A stretch of 64,000 nucleotides of DNA from Sphingomonas sp. Its GTDB lineage: Bacteria; Pseudomonadota; Alphaproteobacteria; Sphingomonadales; Sphingomonadaceae. The notes beneath the pieces were generated by a model. It saw nothing but the letters and a program-made list of their open reading frames with translations. It was not told the DNA's origin and made no database searches. How positions within the stretch are numbered: position 1 is the first letter of the stretch; the number at the start of each line of letters is the position of its first letter. The position numbers and the translations under genes were made by a program. This document shows positions 19,001 to 26,579 of the stretch, in pieces. The DNA lies in the NCBI RefSeq assembly GCF_017745215.1, contig NZ_JAGHZV010000009.1:1-64000 (forward strand). Direction: 5' to 3'.

Positions 19001-19430
19001 CGCGAGCTATACGTTCATCGACAGCGAGGGCCTGCCGATGAACCGGCCCGCCGACGGCCCGGGCACCAACTTCAAGTTCGCCCGGCTTCCGCTGGAGCAG
19101 ATGTCGAAGCACAATGTGAACCTGGCCGTCTTCTACGAAAAGGGCCCGATCTCGCTGCGTGCGGCGTACAACTGGCGGTCGCGGTTCCTGCTGACGTCGG
19201 CCGACGTGATCTATCCGTTCACGCCGATCTTCAACGACAAGACGGGCACGCTGGACGGATCGGCGTTCTTCAACATCGCGAAGAACATCAAGATCGGCGT
19301 CCAGGGTGTGAACCTGCTCAACGAGGTCACCAAGACGCTCCAGATGTTCACGCCGGACGGCAAGCTCGGGCCGCGGTCCTACTTCATGAACGACCGCCGC
19401 TATTCGTTCATCGTACGCGCCAATTTCTGA
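16044..19430 (+). CDS. TonB-dependent receptor, probable oligosaccharide transporter
   Basis: A 1128-aa outer-membrane receptor. A long signal peptide ends in APALAQ. A TonB-box-like PGIVVTGIR follows, then the plug domain (DIGALPDRSVTEALQRVPGVS ... VVVRGL) and a 22-strand barrel ending in the typical aromatic residue (FIVRANF). I chose ATG 16044 because GGGGAGG lies nine bases upstream; earlier ATGs at 15990 and 16026 lack such a site. Receptors of this large class carry poly- or oligosaccharides in sphingomonads and Caulobacter. The adjoining xylan genes and related operators suggest a plant-polysaccharide fragment, but this is inference. Codons 788-808 encode a proline-rich insert bounded by two cysteines. 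A strong terminator follows. Confidence 0.93.
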   Translation: MIGIATESARRNGVGQLLRSGVSVVALCVMAAAAPALAQDNPAPAAQDDQQDDQGSTEPGIVVTGIRASLANSQNIKRNSDTVVDAITASDIGALPDRSVTEALQRVPGVSMNRFAGSNDPDHFSVEGSGVVVRGLSFVRSEFNGRDTFSTGVYGQSINFSDVPAELLGSVEVYKNLTAEMTEGGLSGTVNLNSRVPFQNKGFHLSVDLEGNYGDMKKKWSPTGSILISDTWDTGIGRIGVLANLSYSQILSRSDGIQVTNFQQRDNMLALGANTTTVQVCRNPLPGDTDTTTLPAGGSACGAAGTAGSDTLADYASGPRWAPLGGQYRTQDYDRERTGLALAAQWESLDRRALVTAQFLRTDSTQKWGEHTFESAPDLSDYNTYPYGCQPNGNGPGALPAGSNPTSTTRAECPVGTFKNYSYDADGVFEKGYITFPGTGWRAGNNDSGGSWRTPTGGMQQSLSRRQVDDENIVDDYGLNFKFTPDDHWQINLDSQYVRAQHDTLDVSVFGSTFADQELDLTGDLPVLVNHKPLFLGGGWSSTGQPTPYLDAHIAQSDAQYFQSVGNYYWRAAMDHVEHSIGEEVALKGDVAYNFNNDGFLKRIKFGARYADRDQHIRYTSYNWGVLSETWAGTGQVWMDNPVSAGKQSFYDFPDFFRGQIPGPVGGWFYNADLIQGYPGAASFFKQIEATGGATGAFNPAAGRPGVVPGTAFLPSEIQNVSERTINGYVMVSFGDDDLFGDVGLTGNIGVRYVDTKVSSEGAFTIPTQAQLGVTQPYLTTGGVQGRCDPPAAPPPGAPPAQPPGGVCNLGAAGYAQLQTFANGANFPNTALNGYRYFLPSLNLKLGITDNLIARFAASRAMARPGMADIRNYITIGSNPDDAARLLATAGNPFLKPAMSDQFDVTLEWYFAKVGSLTIDGFYKNIHNFFYQAVTERSITNNGVTKTVDIRGPANFDGSGKVKGFEVAYQQTFDFLPSLLSGLGVNASYTFIDSEGLPMNRPADGPGTNFKFARLPLEQMSKHNVNLAVFYEKGPISLRAAYNWRSRFLLTSADVIYPFTPIFNDKTGTLDGSAFFNIAKNIKIGVQGVNLLNEVTKTLQMFTPDGKLGPRSYFMNDRRYSFIVRANF

Positions 19431-19450
19431 CGGCGCCGACCGAGCACTCA

Positions 19451-19484
19451 GGGCCTCCCGGAAACGGGGGGCCCTTTTGTTTTT
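19451..19484 (+). terminator. Intrinsic terminator of the TonB receptor gene
   Basis: A 10-bp stem (19451-19460 with 19465-19474, one G-T pair) closed by a GAAA loop and followed by TTTTGTTTTT. It should separate the receptor from the cupin gene downstream, at least in part. Confidence 0.9.
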
Positions 19485-19523
19485 GATGCCTGTTCCCGCG
19501 CCGGCGTGCATAAGCGAGTGACG

Positions 19524-20561
19524 ATGGCCGACAGCCCCACCTCCCCACTTCCCGCCCCCGCCGCCCTGCCCGAGCGCGCCGGCGTGGACGCGGCGGCGTT
19601 CGCGGCGGAGATCGAGCCGGGCTATCGGCCCGTCGTGTTGCGCGGGCTGGCGCGCGACTGGCCGGCGGTGGCGGCGGCGCGGACCGCTGCGCCCGCGTTC
19701 GCCGCCTATCTCGCCGGCTTCGATCGCGGCGCGCCGGTCGAGGCGTTCGCGGGGCCGCCCGACATCCAGGGGCGCTATTTCTACGGCGCCGACATGCAGG
19801 GGTTCAACTTCCAGCGCATCCGCGGGCGGATCGGCGAGGCATTGCAGATCCTGCTGCAGATGCAGGACGCGCCCAACCCCACCGGCTTCTACATCGGCGC
19901 GGCGCCGATCCCCGAGGCGCTGCCGGGGTTCGACCAGGCCAATCCGATGCCGCTCTTCGCCCAGGGCAGCGCGGTGCCGCGCGCCTGGATCGGCAACCGC
20001 TCGACCGTCACCACCCATTTCGACCTGTCGGACAATATCGCGGTGGTGGTCGCGGGGCGACGGCGCTTCACGCTCTTCCCGCCCGAGCAGCTCGGCAACC
20101 TCTACGTCGGCCCACTCGACCATACGATGGCCGGCCAGCCCGCGAGCATGGTATCGCTCGCCGAACCCGACCTCGAGCGGTTCCCGCGCTTCCGCGAAGC
20201 GATGGCCGCGGCGATGTCCGCCGAGCTGGAGCCGGGCGACGCGATCTACATCCCCACGCTCTGGTGGCACCACGTCGAGTCGCTCGCGCCGCTCAACATG
20301 CTGGTGAATTACTGGGTCGATCCGCCGCTGGGCAGCGACTCGCCGTTCGACGCGATGATCCATTCGATCCTCGCGGTCGCGGCGCTGCCGCCGGCGCGGC
20401 GCGCGGCGTGGCGGGCGTTCTACGACACTTACGTCTTCCAGACCGATCGCCACCCGGCCGAGCATTTGCCGCCCGAACATCGCGGGATCCTGGCCGAGCA
20501 GACCCCCGGACTGCGCGAGCGGATGCGCAACTTCGTGAAGCGCGGGATTTCGCGTCATTGA
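19524..20561 (+). CDS. Cupin-like JmjC-domain protein, second paralogue
   Basis: A 345-aa member of the same PF13621 family as the protein at 8459-9481. The iron site HxD is in VTTHFDLSDN and the distal histidines are in LWWHHVESL; FTLFPPEQLGNLYVGP matches the paralogue closely. It begins about 90 bases after the TonB receptor stop, downstream of the receptor's terminator. The start is not certain: ATG 19524 fits family length, but GTG 19518 and ATG 19506 are in frame, and none has a strong ribosome-binding site. The placement supports a role tied to the receptor/halogenase system; the substrate is unknown. Confidence 0.82.
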   Translation: MADSPTSPLPAPAALPERAGVDAAAFAAEIEPGYRPVVLRGLARDWPAVAAARTAAPAFAAYLAGFDRGAPVEAFAGPPDIQGRYFYGADMQGFNFQRIRGRIGEALQILLQMQDAPNPTGFYIGAAPIPEALPGFDQANPMPLFAQGSAVPRAWIGNRSTVTTHFDLSDNIAVVVAGRRRFTLFPPEQLGNLYVGPLDHTMAGQPASMVSLAEPDLERFPRFREAMAAAMSAELEPGDAIYIPTLWWHHVESLAPLNMLVNYWVDPPLGSDSPFDAMIHSILAVAALPPARRAAWRAFYDTYVFQTDRHPAEHLPPEHRGILAEQTPGLRERMRNFVKRGISRH

Positions 20562-20583
20562 TGCGCCGAAACGGCCTGAAACC

Positions 20584-20598
20584 GAGGTGATTCACCTC
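20584..20598. promoter_or_regulatory. Perfect 15-bp palindrome upstream of kinase gene
   Basis: GAGGTGATTCACCTC has seven-base perfect arms around one central base and ends 50 bases before the GTG of the kinase gene. It is a candidate operator for the kinase-pfkB pair; the binding protein is not known. Confidence 0.4.
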
Positions 20599-20648
20599 CC
20601 CGTTCAGCTTCGCCGTGCTAGGGGACCCTCGGAGCAGGGAGTGAAACG

Positions 20649-21665
20649 GTGGCAACGGCAGCCAGCAACGGCGGGGCAAGCTTCGAGGCGCTGGTCGACG
20701 GCGGACTCGACGCGGCTGCCGTGCACGCGCTCGCCGATCGGATTGCCGCGCTCCACGCCATGGCCGATCCCGCCACGCCCGCGCAGATCGCGAGCTTCCG
20801 CGCCGCGCTGACCAGCGTCGCGCGGCTGCCGCAGCAGAGCGCCGAGCTGGCGCGTCATGCCGACAAGCTCGAGGTGCGCGCGGGCATGGGCCGGATGCGC
20901 CGCCTCGCCGGCGAAAGCGTCGACGTGTTGTTCGACCTCGCGCTGCCGCTGATGGAATTGCTGCGCAGCGGCCGCAAGGCGGAGGCGAACATGCTCGCCA
21001 ACCGCTACCTCGACGTCGCGCCGCAGGGCGCGAGCGGCTGGGCGATGCTGCCCTTCTACATCTCGCTGCGCGCCTCGCTCGCCGGCGACGAAGGCTTCGC
21101 CGCGGCGGCACTGGCCGATGCGCCGCCGCGGATGGTGGTGATCGGCGGGCTCTCTGGCACCGGCAAGTCGACGCTCGCGCGGCTGATCGGCGCGCGGCTC
21201 GGCCGGCTACCCGGCGCACGCGTGCTGCGCAGCGACGTGCTGCGCAAGCGGCTCGCCGGCGTCGGACCGGAGACACGCCTGCCGCCACGCCACTATACGC
21301 TGCGCAACGATGCCGAGACCTATGAGGCGCTGTTCGAATCGGCCTATGAGCACCTCAGCTGCGGGTCGAGCGTGATCCTCGACGCGGTGTTCATGAGCCG
21401 CAGCGAGCGCGACGTCGTCGAGGCACTGGCGGCGCGGCTGCGCGTGCCCTTCTCGGGCATCTGGCTCGACGCGCCCGAGCGCGATCGGATCGCGCGCGTG
21501 AACGAGCGGCTCAACGACGCGTCGGACGCGACCGCCGAGGTGGTGCGCGAACAGTCGCGCCGCTCGGTGGGCGAGCTGGCGCATTGGCACCGCATCCGGG
21601 TCAACCGCCCGATCGAGCTGATCGTCGCCGCGGCGCGCGGCTTCCTCGAGCGCGACCTGCGCTGA
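20649..21665 (+). CDS. P-loop kinase (AAA_33/gluconate-kinase-like) with remnant phosphotransferase domain
   Basis: A 338-aa protein. The C-terminal half is a P-loop kinase: Walker A GLSGTGKS at 167-174, a RSDVLRKRL segment and the substrate-side SVILDAVFMSRSERD. The N-terminal half resembles only the flanks of the aminoglycoside-phosphotransferase-like domain normally fused here (LADRIAALHAMADP and VDVLFDLALPLMELL...NRYL). The central part with the HGDLHLxN catalytic loop is absent, so the protein is about 150-180 residues shorter than the usual two-domain form. GTG 20649 has GGGAG seven bases upstream. It precedes pfkB by four bases. Family members often sit in low-oxygen or stress regulons, which would fit a pfkB partner, but nothing in this sequence proves that. 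Confidence 0.75.
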   Translation: MATAASNGGASFEALVDGGLDAAAVHALADRIAALHAMADPATPAQIASFRAALTSVARLPQQSAELARHADKLEVRAGMGRMRRLAGESVDVLFDLALPLMELLRSGRKAEANMLANRYLDVAPQGASGWAMLPFYISLRASLAGDEGFAAAALADAPPRMVVIGGLSGTGKSTLARLIGARLGRLPGARVLRSDVLRKRLAGVGPETRLPPRHYTLRNDAETYEALFESAYEHLSCGSSVILDAVFMSRSERDVVEALAARLRVPFSGIWLDAPERDRIARVNERLNDASDATAEVVREQSRRSVGELAHWHRIRVNRPIELIVAAARGFLERDLR

Positions 21666-21669
21666 GCCC

Positions 21670-22581
21670 GTGACCTTGATCGCGACGCTCACGCTCAACC
21701 CGGCGCTCGACGTGTCGACTGCGGTCGAGCGGGTCGACCACACCCACAAGCTGCGCTGCGAGGCGCCGCGCTACGAGGCCGGCGGCGGCGGGATCAACGT
21801 CGCGCGGGTGGTGCACACGCTGGGCGGCGAGACGCTCGCGCTGTTTCCGAGCGGTGGGCCCAACGGCGCGCGGATCGAGGCGCTGCTTCGCGAGGCCGAG
21901 GTGCCGGTGCGCGCCGTGCCGATCGCGGGCGTGACGCGCGAGAGCTTCACCGTCGACGAGCATGCGACCGGGCTGCAATATCGCTTCGTCCTCCCAGGCC
22001 CGGTGCTGAGCGACGACGAGCTCGAAGCGCTGCTCGGCGCGATCGAGGCGCTCACGCCCGCCTATGTCGTCGCAAGCGGCAGCCTGCCGCCCGATTGCGA
22101 TCCGGCGGTGCTCAAGCGGCTTGCCGAGGATTGCCGACGGATCGGCGCGCGGCTGGTGATCGACACCTCGGGGCCCGCGCTCGCCGCCTGCGAAGGCGCG
22201 CACGCCTGGCTGCTCAAGCCGAGCGAGCGCGAGCTCGAGGAGCTCGCCGGCCGCGCGATCCCCGAGGCCGAGGAAGCCGGCGCCTGCCAAGACCTCGTCG
22301 CGCGCGGCTTCGCCGAGACCATCGTGCTCTCGCTCGGCGAGCGCGGCGCGCTGCTGGTGGCCGACGGCGTCGAGCGGCGGTTCCCGGCGATCCCGGTCGA
22401 GCCGCTGAGCACCGTCGGCGCAGGCGACACCATGGTCGCCGCGCTCGTGGTCGCGCTCGCCGACGGCAAGCCGATCGAGGATGCGGTGCGCTACGGCATG
22501 GCCGCCGCTGCGGCGACGCTCACCACGCCCGCGAGCGAACTCGCCCGGCGCGAGGACGTCGAGCGCTTCTACGCCGGTTGA
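21670..22581 (+). CDS. pfkB: PfkB-family sugar kinase (phosphofructokinase type)
   Basis: A 303-aa ribokinase-fold kinase of the 1-/6-phosphofructokinase subgroup, which phosphorylates a sugar phosphate with ATP. It begins with the TLTLNPALDVS motif typical of FruK/PfkB/LacC, has the GGGGINVARV substrate motif, and ends with TVGAGDTMVAAL, whose aspartate is the catalytic base and whose glycines form the anion hole. It starts at GTG 21670, four bases after the kinase stop, so the two genes form one unit. No PTS genes are near, which favours a PfkB-like role over fructose-1-phosphate kinase. Confidence 0.87.
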   Translation: MTLIATLTLNPALDVSTAVERVDHTHKLRCEAPRYEAGGGGINVARVVHTLGGETLALFPSGGPNGARIEALLREAEVPVRAVPIAGVTRESFTVDEHATGLQYRFVLPGPVLSDDELEALLGAIEALTPAYVVASGSLPPDCDPAVLKRLAEDCRRIGARLVIDTSGPALAACEGAHAWLLKPSERELEELAGRAIPEAEEAGACQDLVARGFAETIVLSLGERGALLVADGVERRFPAIPVEPLSTVGAGDTMVAALVVALADGKPIEDAVRYGMAAAAATLTTPASELARREDVERFYAG

Positions 22582-22617
22582 GGGGTCAGAGTTCGTTGGA
22601 TGCGCCTCACGGCGCAT

Positions 22618-22703
22618 GGCGGTACCGGCCCGCTTCCCCTCCCGACCACCCATAGAATACACTGGCGTTGGGTGGTCGGGAGGGGGAGCGGGCCGGTACC
22701 GCC
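22618..22703. repeat. Long inverted repeat: 35-bp arms, one mismatch, 16-base loop
   Basis: The left arm is 22618-22652 and the right arm 22669-22703; 34 of 35 positions pair. The outer end is GGCGGTACCGGCCCGC and its complement. A smaller perfect hairpin (ATGCGCC/GGCGCAT, 22600-22617) adjoins on the left. It fills the space between the convergent pfkB and arsR-type genes. No second copy is seen in the window. Confidence 0.85.
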
Positions 22704-22731
22704 TGGAAACTCGCTCTTCTGCGAGTTTCCA
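22704..22731. terminator. Perfect 11-bp hairpin, possible terminator of the ArsR gene
   Basis: TGGAAACTCGC pairs perfectly with GCGAGTTTCCA around a six-base loop, abutting the long inverted repeat. It has no clear T-run, so it may act as an mRNA-stabilising end rather than a factor-independent terminator. Confidence 0.5.
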
Positions 22732-22740
22732 AACGGACTC

Positions 22741-23052
22741 TCAGGCGTCGGCGGGCTCGGGCGCGCGCGCGAAGATGTCGTGCAGCACCGAAAGCACGCG
22801 CCGGGCATCATCGCTCGCGATCGAATAGAAGATCGTCTGCCCCTGGCGGCGCGCCTCGACGATGCCGCGGCGGCGAAGCACCGCAAGCTGCTGCGACACC
22901 GCTGTGTCGCGGACCCCGGCGAGACGAGCGAGCTCGCCCACCGACTTTTCACCGTCCCAGAGGTGGCAGAGGAGCAGGAGCCGGCTCTCGCCGGAGAGCG
23001 CCTTGAGGAAGACCGAGGCGCGTTCGGCCACAACAATCATGGTATCAGTCAC
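22741..23052 (-). CDS. ArsR-family winged-helix regulator (BigR/YgaV-like)
   Basis: About 103 aa, one winged-helix domain: ALSGESRLLLLCHL (helix 1-2), SVGELARLAGVRDTAVSQQLAVLRRRGIV (recognition helix) and ARRQGQTIFYSI (wing). The wording is nearest to persulfide-sensing BigR/SqrR/YgaV proteins. Only the first of their two cysteines (in LLLLCHL) is present, so a disulfide or persulfide switch would need another mechanism. The start is uncertain: GTG 23052 or ATG 23040, neither with a good ribosome-binding site. It follows hutC in the same direction with a 110-bp gap. No sulfur gene lies next to it; the target is unknown. Confidence 0.78.
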   Translation of the reverse strand: MTDTMIVVAERASVFLKALSGESRLLLLCHLWDGEKSVGELARLAGVRDTAVSQQLAVLRRRGIVEARRQGQTIFYSIASDDARRVLSVLHDIFARAPEPADA

Positions 23053-23124
23053 GCGTGCACAGCTATGCGGGAGTTGCGCCGGTTGCAACCGCTATCGTGC
23101 GGAGATCACAGGAAAAACATTCCG

Positions 23125-23141
23125 TGCGCATAACATGTGCA
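23125..23141. promoter_or_regulatory. Candidate operator of the ArsR-type gene
   Basis: TGCGCATAACATGTGCA is an imperfect inverted repeat (TGCGCAT/ATGTGCA around AAC) about 75 bases upstream of the ArsR start. The form fits ArsR-family autoregulatory sites; no experiment or search supports it. Confidence 0.4.
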
Positions 23142-23162
23142 TGTGACCGGACGGTCGGTTTT

Positions 23163-23861
23163 TCATCGCGCGCTGAACTGGGCGACGAGTGCCCCCGCTT
23201 CGCCCGGGAAAAGCTGGCGCGCCCAGGTGACCCCCTGTCCGCCGCGCCAGGTGCGGCGTTCCAGGGCGAGACAGGCGGTGCCGAGCGCGAGGTCCAGCGC
23301 TTCGGCAACTGCCGCATCGGCGGAAACCGCCGTGATCCGGTGCTCGGCCTCGGTCCAGGGAACGTGTTCGAGCAGCCAGGAGCCGGGCGGCTCGTGCGCG
23401 AAATCCGCGTCGGCGGCCTCGGGGACCACGTCCAGGTTGATCAGCCGCGTCTCCAGCGCATGCGGCGCGCCGTCGGCGGTGTGGAGGCATTCGAGCGCGA
23501 GGACGCGCGGGGCACCGCGGAGGAGCGCCGCATCGGCGCGCCCCGCCTTGCGCACCTCCTGGCGGCGGAGGAGGAGGCCATAGGTCCGGCCCTTGTCGAT
23601 CACTTCGCGGCGGATATCGGGGATCGCCAACGCGGCGCGATCGACGCTCGGCGCGGCGACGAAGCTGCCCGCACGCTTGCGGCGCTCGATCAATCCGGCC
23701 TGGACGAGCGCGCTCACCGCGCGGTTCACCGTCATCCGCGCGCAGCCATATTGCGCCATCAGCTCGTGCTCATAGGGGATGCGGTGGCCCGGCCGCCACT
23801 CCCCCGAGAGGATGCGCCGCTCGATGTCGCGGCGGATCAGGCTGTGGAGCGCGGGACTCAT
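23163..23861 (-). CDS. hutC: Histidine utilisation repressor HutC (GntR family)
   Basis: A 232-aa regulator with an N-terminal GntR winged helix (HSLIRRDIERRILSGEWRPGHRIP ... CARMTVNRAVSALVQAGLIERRKRAGSFVA, residues about 5-75) and a C-terminal UTRA effector domain that in HutC binds urocanate. ATG 23861 overlaps the hutF stop (ATGA), so it is made with HutF. A TGTATAGACA site at 25341-25350, upstream of hutI, is its likely target. A longer open frame upstream is the shadow of hutF. Confidence 0.93.
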   Translation of the reverse strand: MSPALHSLIRRDIERRILSGEWRPGHRIPYEHELMAQYGCARMTVNRAVSALVQAGLIERRKRAGSFVAAPSVDRAALAIPDIRREVIDKGRTYGLLLRRQEVRKAGRADAALLRGAPRVLALECLHTADGAPHALETRLINLDVVPEAADADFAHEPPGSWLLEHVPWTEAEHRITAVSADAAVAEALDLALGTACLALERRTWRGGQGVTWARQLFPGEAGALVAQFSAR

Positions 23862-25198
23862 TCGAGCAGCTCGGCGAGCAGCGCGCGGTAGCGCGGCTCG
23901 ATCGCGTCGCGCAGGCGATGGCGACCGTCCGCGACCTGCTGCTGGCCATGCACCCAGACCGAGTCGACCATGCCGCTGCGGCTGGCGAAGACCCAGGCGT
24001 CGAGCAGCGTATCGCCTTTGTGCGGCTGGCCAGGGGCGAAGGCGACGATGTCGGCCGGCGCGCCTTGGGCGAGCGGCGTCGCGGGCACGCCGAGCGCCGC
24101 ACCGCCGCCGCGCAGCGCCGCGGCGTAAAGGCTGGCGCCGGTCGACGCTCCCTCGCCCGCCGCGAGCACGTTGCGCGCGCGCTTGGCGAGGCGTTGGCTG
24201 TATTCGAGCATCCGTAGCTCCTGCGCTGCGTCGATGAGCACGTTGGAATCGCTGCCGATCCCGATCAGCCCGCCGGCGGGGAGATAATCGTCGGCAGGGA
24301 AGATGCCGTCGCCGAGATTGGCCTCGGTGATCGGGCAGAGCCCCGCCACCGCGCCGCTGCGCGCGAGCGACAGCGTCTCTTCGGGGGTCATATGGGTGGC
24401 ATGGACCAGGCACCAGCCGGGGCCGGCGCCGTGATCGAGCAGCCACTCGACCGGCCGCGCGCCCGACCAGGCGAGGCAGGACTCGACTTCGGCGAGTTGC
24501 TCGGCGGCGTGGATGTGGATCGGCCCGCCTCGGGCGAGCGCGACGACGGCCTCCAGTTCCTCGGGCGTGACTGCGCGCAGGCTGTGCGGGGCGACGCCGA
24601 TGTTCGCGCGCGGGAGGCCCGCGATCGCCGCCGCCGACGCATCCCAGAGACGGGCATAGGCATCGAGGCCGTTGACGAAGCGGCGTTGGCCTGAGGTTGC
24701 GGGGACACCGCCGAAATCGGCGTGGTTGTAGAAGACCGGGAGCAGCGTCACGGCGATGCCGGTCTCGTTCGCGGCTTCGGCAATCGCCTGGGCCGTGGCG
24801 GCAGGCGCTTCGTACGGCGCGCCGTCGGGAGCGTGGTGGAGATAGTGGAACTCGCCGACGCGCGTGAAGCCGCCCTCGAGCATCTCGGCATAGGCGAGCG
24901 CAGCGACGTCGCGGAGGCCATCCGGGTCGAGCCGGTCGACGAAGCGGTACATCGCCTCGCGCCACGTCCAGAAGCTGTCGGCCGAGGGGCCGCGGACTTC
25001 GGTGAGCCCCGCCATCGCGCGCTGGAAGGCGTGGCTGTGGAGGTTGGGCAGGCCGGCGAGCGCGGGACCGTGGCGCGCGTCGCCCGGGCCGATCGCCGCG
25101 CCGGTCTCGAGGCTCGCGATCCGGCCGTCGGCGATCGTGACGCGGACGGCGTCGGCCCAGCCGGTGTCGAGCAGCGCGGATTCGAACCAGAGCGGCAT
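23858..25198 (-). CDS. hutF: Formimidoylglutamate deiminase HutF
   Basis: A 446-aa amidohydrolase-superfamily enzyme that converts N-formimino-L-glutamate to N-formyl-L-glutamate and ammonia. Metal-site motifs are [10 protein letters not shown] near the N-terminus, HIHAAEQ in the middle, VHATHM and the late aspartate in IGIGSDSNV. With hutG it forms the two-step branch of the histidine pathway found in Pseudomonas and many alphaproteobacteria. Its 5' end is separated from the shared promoter region by an 80-bp repeat that starts 24 bases upstream of the ATG. Confidence 0.95.
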   Translation of the reverse strand: MPLWFESALLDTGWADAVRVTIADGRIASLETGAAIGPGDARHGPALAGLPNLHSHAFQRAMAGLTEVRGPSADSFWTWREAMYRFVDRLDPDGLRDVAALAYAEMLEGGFTRVGEFHYLHHAPDGAPYEAPAATAQAIAEAANETGIAVTLLPVFYNHADFGGVPATSGQRRFVNGLDAYARLWDASAAAIAGLPRANIGVAPHSLRAVTPEELEAVVALARGGPIHIHAAEQLAEVESCLAWSGARPVEWLLDHGAGPGWCLVHATHMTPEETLSLARSGAVAGLCPITEANLGDGIFPADDYLPAGGLIGIGSDSNVLIDAAQELRMLEYSQRLAKRARNVLAAGEGASTGASLYAAALRGGGAALGVPATPLAQGAPADIVAFAPGQPHKGDTLLDAWVFASRSGMVDSVWVHGQQQVADGRHRLRDAIEPRYRALLAELLE

Positions 25199-25221
25199 GG
25201 TGCTCTCCGTTACGTCTGACC

Positions 25222-25301
25222 GTCATCCCGGCGAAAGCCGGGACCCAGGGCCACGAGCGATGACCTTTGCTGCCCTGGATCCCGGCTTTCGCCGGGATGA
25301 C
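25222..25301. repeat. 80-bp inverted-repeat element, copy 3
   Basis: 29-base complementary arms, the right arm with one change (CCTGGATCCCGG), and a 22-base centre (CCACGAGCGATGACCTTTGC...). It lies in the divergent hutF-hutI region, between the hutF start and the putative HutC operator. Confidence 0.92.
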
Positions 25302-25340
25302 CGTTGGGACACGCTGGACAAGCCCGTCACGCTCCAATTA

Positions 25341-25350
25341 TGTATAGACA
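25341..25350. promoter_or_regulatory. Putative HutC operator at the hutI promoter
   Basis: TGTATAGACA is a palindromic TGT-N4-ACA site of the type known for HutC (TGTATATACA-like). It overlaps the likely -10 region: TGGACA at about 25312 and TATGTA 18 bases later form a plausible promoter. It ends 35 bases before the hutI ATG. Confidence 0.6.
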
Positions 25351-25385
25351 TTGCGACGGAGTCGCCACCCCTTTCCGGAGTGACC

Positions 25386-26579
25386 ATGCAGCGCTGCGAC
25401 ACGCTCTGGACCCACGCGCGGCTCGCGACGATGCGCGCCGACGCGGCCGGGCTGGGCGTGATCGAACAGGGCGCGGTGGGCGTCGTCGGCGATCGTATCG
25501 TCTTCGTGGGATCGGCGAACGACGCGCCGGAAGCGGGCCGGACCATCGACTGCGTGGGCCGCTGGATCACCCCGGGGCTGATCGACTGCCACACCCACCT
25601 CGTCCACGCCGGCAGCCGCGCGAACGAGTTCGAGGCGCGGCTCGAAGGCGCGACCTATGAGGAAATCGCGCGCGCGGGCGGCGGCATCCTCTCCACCGTC
25701 ACTGCGACGCGTGCGGCGAGCGAGGCCGAGCTGGTCGCGAGCGCGCTCCCCCGCCTCCGCCAGCTGATCGGCGAAGGGGTCACCACGGTCGAAGTGAAGT
25801 CGGGTTATGGCCTGACGCTCGACGACGAGCTCAAGATGCTCCGCGCGGCGAAGGCGCTGGAAGATCTCGGCGTGCGCACGGTCCGCTCGCTGCTCGCCGC
25901 GCACGCGGTCCCACCCGAGCACAAGGCCGATCCCGACGCCTATGTCGACCTGATCTGCGAGCAGATCATCCCCGCCGCGCAAGGCCTCGCCCATGCCGTC
26001 GACGCCTATTGCGAGACGATCGGCTTCAGCCCCGCGCAGGTCGACCGGATCTTCGCCGCGGCGAAGGCGCATGGCCTGGCGGTGCGGCTCCACGCCGAGC
26101 AGCTTTCCAACCAGCAGGGCGCGGCACTCGCGGCAAAGCACGGCGCGCTGTCCGCCGACCACCTCGAATGGCTCGACGAGGCGGGCGTCGCGGCGATGGC
26201 GGAGGCGGGAACCGTCGCGGTGCTGCTCCCCGGCGCCTTCTACTTCACGCGCGAGACCAGGCTGCCGCCGGTCGCAGCCCTTCGTGCCGCGAGCGTGCCG
26301 ATCGCGATCGCGACCGACTGCAACCCGGGCACCTCGCCGATGGCCTCGATCCTGCTCGCGATGAACATGGGCGCGACCTTGTTCCGGCTGACCGTCGAGG
26401 AATGCCTGCTCGGCGTGACGCGCAACGCCGCCTGCGCGCTCGGCCTTGCCGACAGCATCGGCACGATCGAGCCCGGCAAGCGCGCCGACCTCGCGATCTG
26501 GGATGTCGGGACGCTCGCCGAGCTCGTCTACCGGATCGGCGCCAATCCGCTCCACGCCCGCATCTTCGGAGGCCGATGA
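25386..26579 (+). CDS. hutI: Imidazolonepropionase HutI
   Basis: A 397-aa amidohydrolase that opens imidazolone-5-propionate to N-formimino-L-glutamate, step three of histidine degradation. Metal ligands are in [12 protein letters not shown], the middle histidine in RLHAEQLS and the late aspartate in [14 protein letters not shown] 25386 has GGAG five bases upstream; upstream in-frame codons run through the repeat element and are not coding. Its stop overlaps the hutH start. Confidence 0.96.
   Translation: MQRCDTLWTHARLATMRADAAGLGVIEQGAVGVVGDRIVFVGSANDAPEAGRTIDCVGRWITPGLIDCHTHLVHAGSRANEFEARLEGATYEEIARAGGGILSTVTATRAASEAELVASALPRLRQLIGEGVTTVEVKSGYGLTLDDELKMLRAAKALEDLGVRTVRSLLAAHAVPPEHKADPDAYVDLICEQIIPAAQGLAHAVDAYCETIGFSPAQVDRIFAAAKAHGLAVRLHAEQLSNQQGAALAAKHGALSADHLEWLDEAGVAAMAEAGTVAVLLPGAFYFTRETRLPPVAALRAASVPIAIATDCNPGTSPMASILLAMNMGATLFRLTVEECLLGVTRNAACALGLADSIGTIEPGKRADLAIWDVGTLAELVYRIGANPLHARIFGGR

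Noticed and set aside
16008..20558. A 1516-codon open frame on the minus strand opposite the TonB receptor and cupin genes
   Set aside because: It is the antisense frame opened by strong third-position GC bias. Its residues are almost all Arg, Ala, Gly, Val and Asp without domains, and both genes on the plus strand are clear.
22600..23133. Short frames over the inverted-repeat cluster and the ArsR gene (for example 22600-23133 on the plus strand)
   Set aside because: They read through hairpins and antisense to arsR, and have no motif.
25002..25385. N-terminal extension of HutI by 128 codons
   Set aside because: It runs through antisense hutF and the 80-bp repeat; the family N-terminus starts at ATG 25386 with a good ribosome site.
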